From Erythrobacter sp. 3-20A1M (lineage in GTDB: Bacteria > Pseudomonadota > Alphaproteobacteria > Sphingomonadales > Sphingomonadaceae): 64,000 bases of DNA. The position numbers were made by a program, and so were the translations under genes. Shown here one piece after another: positions 60,641 to 64,000 of the stretch (position 1 is its first letter; every line of letters begins with the position of its first letter). Location: assembly GCF_018636735.1 (NCBI RefSeq), contig NZ_CP045200.1:1426001-1490000 (forward strand). The letters run 5' to 3'. The notes below the pieces were generated by a model, which saw only the letters and a program-made list of their open reading frames with translations, was not told where the DNA came from and searched no databases.

Positions 60641-60830
60641 CTCTGTCGCGCTCCATCATTCTGGCGAGATCGGTGCGGGAGAGGCCCGCCACCGAGACAT
60701 GCGTCGGGTCCGCCAGGGCTTGGGCCAGCTCCTCGGGCGTGGCGGCCCAGAATTCGTCCGGTCGCCAGCCGAGCGCGCGGGCGGCCAGCGCCAGCAGGCG
60801 CGGCGCGGTCTCTCGGAAGGCGTCGCTCAT
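60633..60830 (-). CDS. GTA tail assembly chaperone (g10.1/rcc01693-like)
   Basis: 65 aa. Helical with the conserved LGWRPDEFWAATPEELAQAL, matching the short phage tail assembly chaperone encoded between g10 and g11 in RcGTA. Overlaps both neighbours, so expression is coupled. Confidence 0.85.
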   Translation of the reverse strand: MSDAFRETAPRLLALAARALGWRPDEFWAATPEELAQALADPTHVSVAGLSRTDLARMMERDRDG

Positions 60831-61144
60831 CCGCTACCCTTCAGGATCGTGCCGAGCAGGGTGCGCAAGGGCTTGGCGCAGGCGGCAAGCCCCGCCGCGA
60901 CCACCGCTTCGCCGACCTGCTCGCGCGTCAGCGCCTCGCGCCCGGCGAGGCAATGCCAGAACAGCGCCGCCATCTCGGCCAGCCGCAGCTCGCCCGCCGC
61001 CGCCCGGTCGACCAGCGCGAACAGCGGGCCGAGCTCCTCCTCCGCCGCGACCAGCGCGGTGAAGCTGGGGCGCAGCAGATGCGGCCGCCCGGCGATCGCA
61101 AGCGCGGCTTCCCCGCGCAGCTCGTTGGGCACGGGGCCGCTCAT
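60827..61144 (-). CDS. GTA g10-family protein (tail assembly chaperone)
   Basis: 105 aa from the ATG at 61144. Typical N-terminus with NELRGEAALAIAGRPHLLRP, then a helical core with LVAAEEELGPLFALV. The family is GTA-gp10. The start overlaps the g9 stop by 4 nt. Confidence 0.88.
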   Translation of the reverse strand: MSGPVPNELRGEAALAIAGRPHLLRPSFTALVAAEEELGPLFALVDRAAAGELRLAEMAALFWHCLAGREALTREQVGEAVVAAGLAACAKPLRTLLGTILKGSG

Positions 61145-61548
61145 GCGGGCATCACCGGGCCGGAGCTTTCCAGCTGCATGGTATAATTGCGCTCGCCGTT
61201 GAAATCGCCGGCATAGTCGAGCCGCTGGACCAGGAAGCGCCCGCGCAGCTTCGCCCCGTCCTCGAACGACAGCTCGTAATCGTCGATCGTACCCGCAAGC
61301 GCATGGCCCTGCACCCGCGCCTCCGCCTGCGAGCCGAGGAAGATACCCGCCGCGGAGACCGAGACCGAGCGCGTTCCCGCGCCCGACAGCAGCTCGCGCC
61401 AGCCGCCCGATTCCTTGTGCGTGACGACCACCGTGTCGCCATTGATCGACAGCTGCGTGGTGCGCAGCCCGGCAACGGTCTGGTAGGCGGCGGGGGTGGC
61501 CCCGTCGCCGATCTTGAGAAGGAATGCGGAGCCTTTCTGGGCTGTCAT
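61141..61548 (-). CDS. GTA major tail tube protein (TP901-1 family, g9-like)
   Basis: 135 aa from the ATG at 61548, with AAAAAAGGATC upstream. The N-terminal AQKGSAFLLKIGDGATPAAY and GRFLVQRLDYAGDFNGE are typical of the TP901-1-type major tail protein, which forms the tail tube. A strong SD suits its high copy number. Confidence 0.92.
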   Translation of the reverse strand: MTAQKGSAFLLKIGDGATPAAYQTVAGLRTTQLSINGDTVVVTHKESGGWRELLSGAGTRSVSVSAAGIFLGSQAEARVQGHALAGTIDDYELSFEDGAKLRGRFLVQRLDYAGDFNGERNYTMQLESSGPVMPA

Positions 61549-61583
61549 GATGGGATCCTTTTTTGTGGGGCGAAGAACGGGCT

Positions 61584-61710
61584 CCCCTCCCGCTTGCGGG
61601 AGGGGTCGGGGGTGGGCAGGGTGAAGGGCGGGCAGGCTGGCCCACCCTGCTGCGACTAGACGCCGCCAAGCGGCGCCAAGTCTCGCTGCCCCTCCCGCGA
61701 GCGGGAGGGG
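61584..61710. repeat. Paired inverted hairpins (REPIN-like) between g8 and g9
   Basis: Two nearly identical hairpins, CCCCTCCCGC-tt-GCGGGAGGGG at 61584-61605 and CCCCTCCCGC-ga-GCGGGAGGGG at 61689-61710, flank an inner inverted repeat (GCAGGGTG and CACCCTGC). The right hairpin abuts the g8 stop codon at 61712. The pattern fits a mobile REP pair inserted in the operon. Confidence 0.65.
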
Positions 61711-61711
61711 G

Positions 61712-62104
61712 TCAGGTGGAGAGACACCGCATCCGGTATTCGAGCAGCGTGCCGCGCGCATTGTCGGCGCGGCGTTCGGCGCGGGCGCGCAGGAAGGCGA
61801 TCGAGGCGATGGCGAAGCCGCTTTGCGCGCGCGGCAGGGCCTCTATCCGCCGCTCGATCGCATCGACCAATGGGCCGTCGCCTGCCGGGTCGTTTCCGCG
61901 CGTGTGCAGTTCCAGCGCGACGCGAAGCTCGCGGCCCGCCTGCGTCTTCGTGCTCCAGTCGGTCGAGGCGCTGGCGACCAGCGCCAGCCAGGGCGGCGTG
62001 GCACGCACGATGGCCTCCTCCGCGACGATGTTGAGGTGGTCGGTCAGGGCCGGGTCGCTCGCCAGCCAGTCGATCAATGCGGCGCGCAGGGCGGTTTCCA
62101 TCAT
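61712..62104 (-). CDS. GTA tail terminator protein (DUF3168, g8-like)
   Basis: 130 aa from the ATG at 62104 (or ATG 62101). The N-terminal METALRAALIDWLASDPALT and the central TPPWLALVASASTDWSTKTQAG fit DUF3168, the tail terminator/completion protein. The hairpin pair downstream separates it from g9. Confidence 0.9.
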   Translation of the reverse strand: MMETALRAALIDWLASDPALTDHLNIVAEEAIVRATPPWLALVASASTDWSTKTQAGRELRVALELHTRGNDPAGDGPLVDAIERRIEALPRAQSGFAIASIAFLRARAERRADNARGTLLEYRMRCLST

Positions 62105-62271
62105 CGCTCGTCTCCGAACAGGGGCCAGAGCAGCGCTGCGTCGCGCCACCGGGCTTCGTCGCCACGCCGCCGGTGCAGCATGTCGTCGGCCCGCGCACCG
62201 GCTGCTTTCGCGGCGCGGTCGGTCATTCGACGCACTAGCGCCGCGCCGCCGGTCAGCTGCGCGGCGATCAT
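62101..62271 (-). CDS. Unassigned small ORF at the GTA g7 (stopper) position
   Basis: 56 aa, strongly basic N-terminal half (MIAAQLTGGAALVRRMTDRA) and a C-terminal WRDAALLWPLFGDER. It overlaps g6 and g8 by 4 nt. In RcGTA this slot holds a roughly 110-aa head-tail stopper. I see no stopper-like features, so it is either a divergent short replacement or a remnant. Confidence 0.6.
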   Translation of the reverse strand: MIAAQLTGGAALVRRMTDRAAKAAGARADDMLHRRRGDEARWRDAALLWPLFGDER

Positions 62272-62813
62272 GCGAGGCGCATCCGGCGCCACGGCTGCCA
62301 CAGCGCGGCGATGGCGGCGGGCGGTTGCGATTCGCCCCCTTCTACCCGCTCGCGGAAGAGATGCGCGGCGAGGCGCAGCATCCCGTGGCGCAGACCGTCG
62401 GGCACGGCGGACCATGTGGCGGCGAGCCCCGCATCGAAGCGGACGCGCACCCGGCCAGCAGCGCCCTGGCGCAGCAGCCGGACATGCCCGGTTCCGTCCG
62501 CCGCGATGTCGAAGGCGTAGGCATCGGCGGCGAAGGGGAAGGCGGGACCGTCGGCCGGAACCCCCTCGACCTGCGTGATCGCCAGCACTGGCCGGGTGCC
62601 TAGCACCCGCCACTCGCCCGATGCGGGCAGCGTTTCCTCCGCCGTCGCCACCAGCGGCAGCACGCCGGTAAAGGCCTCGCACGCCTCCGCCGCCGTGCGC
62701 AGCAGCGCGGCGAGCGCCGCATCGTCGCCGGTGGTGGTGATCGCCAGCCAGTGCTTCAATTCGGCCAGCGCCGCCGCCCCGGGGTCGGGCGGGGTGATGA
62801 AAGTCCGCTGCAT
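62268..62813 (-). CDS. GTA head-tail adaptor (g6-like)
   Basis: 181 aa from the ATG at 62813. Helical connector with LAELKHWLAITTTGDDAALAAL and a C-terminal MLRLAAHLFRERVEGG typical of phage gp6/HK97 gp6 adaptor proteins. It links the portal to the tail. Separated from the capsid gene by an 86-nt gap with a strong hairpin. Confidence 0.9.
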   Translation of the reverse strand: MQRTFITPPDPGAAALAELKHWLAITTTGDDAALAALLRTAAEACEAFTGVLPLVATAEETLPASGEWRVLGTRPVLAITQVEGVPADGPAFPFAADAYAFDIAADGTGHVRLLRQGAAGRVRVRFDAGLAATWSAVPDGLRHGMLRLAAHLFRERVEGGESQPPAAIAALWQPWRRMRLA

Positions 62814-62856
62814 GGGAGAGTGGCTCCGGTCAGTTGTGAGAGTGCGGAAAGGGTGT

Positions 62857-62892
62857 TTGTTTGCGCACGCCCATCCGGGCGCGCGCAAACAA
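62857..62892 (-). terminator. Strong hairpin between the GTA capsid gene and the adaptor gene
   Basis: TTGTTTGCGC-a-CGCCC / GGGCG-c-GCGCAAACAA, a 15-bp stem with one mismatch and a 4-nt loop, 7 nt after the capsid stop. No T run follows on the minus strand, so it may act as an RNA-stability or partial termination element rather than a full terminator. Confidence 0.55.
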
Positions 62893-62899
62893 CAACCTC

Positions 62900-64000
62900 T
62901 TACCCCTCGATCTTCAGCAGCTTGATCGCCGCGCTATCCAGCACCTGCCCGCCCACGCGCTTGGTGGCGTAGAAATGCACGAACGGCTTGTTGGTGAAGG
63001 GATCGCGCAGCACCTGCGTCGCGCTGCGCTCCGCGATCAGATAGCCGTGGCGGAAATTGCCGAAGGCGATGGGGAAAGCGCCGGTCGCGATGTCGGGCAT
63101 GTCCTCCGCCTCGATCACCGGATAGCCGAGCAGCCGGTCGGGCTGTCCCTCCACCATGCCCGGCTGCCACAGGAACGCGCCGTCGCCGGTCTTCAGCTTG
63201 CGCACCTGCGCCAGCGTGGCCGAGTTCATCACGAAGCTCGCGCCCTGGCGATGCCCTGCCTTCAGCGTGTGGACCAGATCGATCAGCAGCGCGTCGGGGG
63301 CCATGCCCAGCCCGGCATCGTCGCCGGTACCCACATATTGCAGCGTGCCGAAGGCGCGGATCGAGTCCGCGGCGGCGGAAGCCGGCGCGGCGAGGAACCC
63401 CTCCGGCTGGTTGGTGCCGGTGCCGGTCACGAAGGCCGCCCCTTCCGCGCGGGCGAACTCCATCGCGATCTCGCTCGCCAGCCACGCCTCCAGATCGAAG
63501 CCCGCATCGTCCAGCATCGCCTGCGAAGCGGCGGGGTTGGCGTAGAGCTCGCCCGTCGGCGGGGCGATCTCGGCGAAGCGCGGGGTGTCGGTCTCCGGCC
63601 GACCGGCGGTCTCGCTGACCCAGCCCGAGGCGGTGCCGCCGGTGGACACAAGCTTGCGATAACCGGCGCTGCCGGTCTGCACGACCTGCGCGATGGCGCG
63701 GATCGGGCTGATCTCGGTCAGTTCGCGGGCGATCAGCGCGTCGATCTGGCGCGGCACGGCATAGCCGCCGTCCGATGGCACCGCGCCGCTGATCGACTTG
63801 ATCTCCGCGGTGGAGCCGCGCCGCAGGTAGCCGTCGACGAAGCCTTTCACTTCGGGCGTGTCGGAGACGGGCGCGAGCGCGGGACGTGTCGCCGCGCGGG
63901 CGATGCGGTCGACCCGGGCCTTCACCTCGTCGACGTCGGTGCGCAACGTCGCGATCGCGGCGTCGGCCCCTTTCTGCTTCGCTTCGAGAACGTCCTGGCG
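62900..64000 (-). CDS. GTA major capsid protein (HK97 fold, g5-like, 5' end outside the window)
   Basis: About 366 residues up to the window edge; the frame is open to base 64000, so the N-terminus is missing. The upstream part includes the helical delta-like segment (ATLRTDVDEVKARVDRIARA) and the HK97 N-arm (AVPSDGGYAVPRQIDALIAR). Further HK97 motifs are VSETAGRPETDTPRFAEI and GTGTNQPEGFL. It forms the GTA head shell. Confidence 0.95.
   Translation of the reverse strand, partial: RQDVLEAKQKGADAAIATLRTDVDEVKARVDRIARAATRPALAPVSDTPEVKGFVDGYLRRGSTAEIKSISGAVPSDGGYAVPRQIDALIARELTEISPIRAIAQVVQTGSAGYRKLVSTGGTASGWVSETAGRPETDTPRFAEIAPPTGELYANPAASQAMLDDAGFDLEAWLASEIAMEFARAEGAAFVTGTGTNQPEGFLAAPASAAADSIRAFGTLQYVGTGDDAGLGMAPDALLIDLVHTLKAGHRQGASFVMNSATLAQVRKLKTGDGAFLWQPGMVEGQPDRLLGYPVIEAEDMPDIATGAFPIAFGNFRHGYLIAERSATQVLRDPFTNKPFVHFYATKRVGGQVLDSAAIKLLKIEG

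Overview
The window looks like chromosomal DNA of a GC-rich alphaproteobacterium of the Sphingomonadales, most likely Erythrobacteraceae (inferred, since no 16S is present). The reasons are a MipZ division ATPase, a bc1 complex operon followed by apt, a PII/AmtB pair, Sphingomonadales-type secreted proteins, and an RcGTA-like gene transfer agent (GTA) tail cluster. Genes are densely packed, many overlap by 4 nt, and no insertion sequence, integrase or CRISPR array was seen.

Layout. 1-5 kb: end of cytochrome b, cytochrome c1, apt, a CPA-type cation/proton antiporter with RCK domains, an OmpA-like lipoprotein, and tRNA-Gly(UCC). 5-10 kb: a three-subunit molybdenum aldehyde oxidoreductase operon (PaoABC type) and a pirin. 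10-19 kb: acs and panC (minus), then mipZ, a J-domain protein, phosphomannomutase, a DUF2059 protein and an Lhr-like helicase (plus). 19-22 kb: a minus-strand tonB-exbB-exbD-exbD operon ending in a clear terminator. 22-30 kb: hom, glpX, prs, hisN, two SDR enzymes and several unknown proteins. 30-38.5 kb: rpmI-rplT, pheST, an SDR, prfC and two small enzymes. 38.5-40.5 kb: a PII gene and amtB behind an excellent sigma-54 promoter, followed by two hairpins. 40.6-44.4 kb (minus): GMC oxidoreductase, sterol desaturase family protein, an unknown membrane protein and TerC. 44.6-51.5 kb (plus): double cold-shock protein, argD-argF, a frameshifted hslO, an unknown secreted protein, queC and an MFS transporter. 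51.5-53.4 kb (minus): Cu/Zn SOD lipoprotein and an OmpA outer-membrane protein. 53.5-64 kb (minus): the GTA structural module, read in transcription order from the truncated capsid gene through adaptor, tail terminator, tail tube, chaperones, tape measure, distal tail, hub, peptidase and megatron, ending with a DUF2793 protein.

The observations most worth following are in the GTA cluster. The g12-type distal tail protein carries about 563 extra N-terminal residues resembling a TIM-barrel/glycosidase-like domain, while the g15-type megatron is only 724 aa. The g7 stopper position holds a 56-aa ORF with no visible similarity to stoppers. The non-coding gaps separating the stoichiometric modules each hold strong hairpins, two of them REPIN-like. 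Outside it, hslO is broken by a single frameshift although its C-terminal Cys cluster is intact, and the phosphomannomutase gene has an unusual tail overlapping the next gene by 83 nt.
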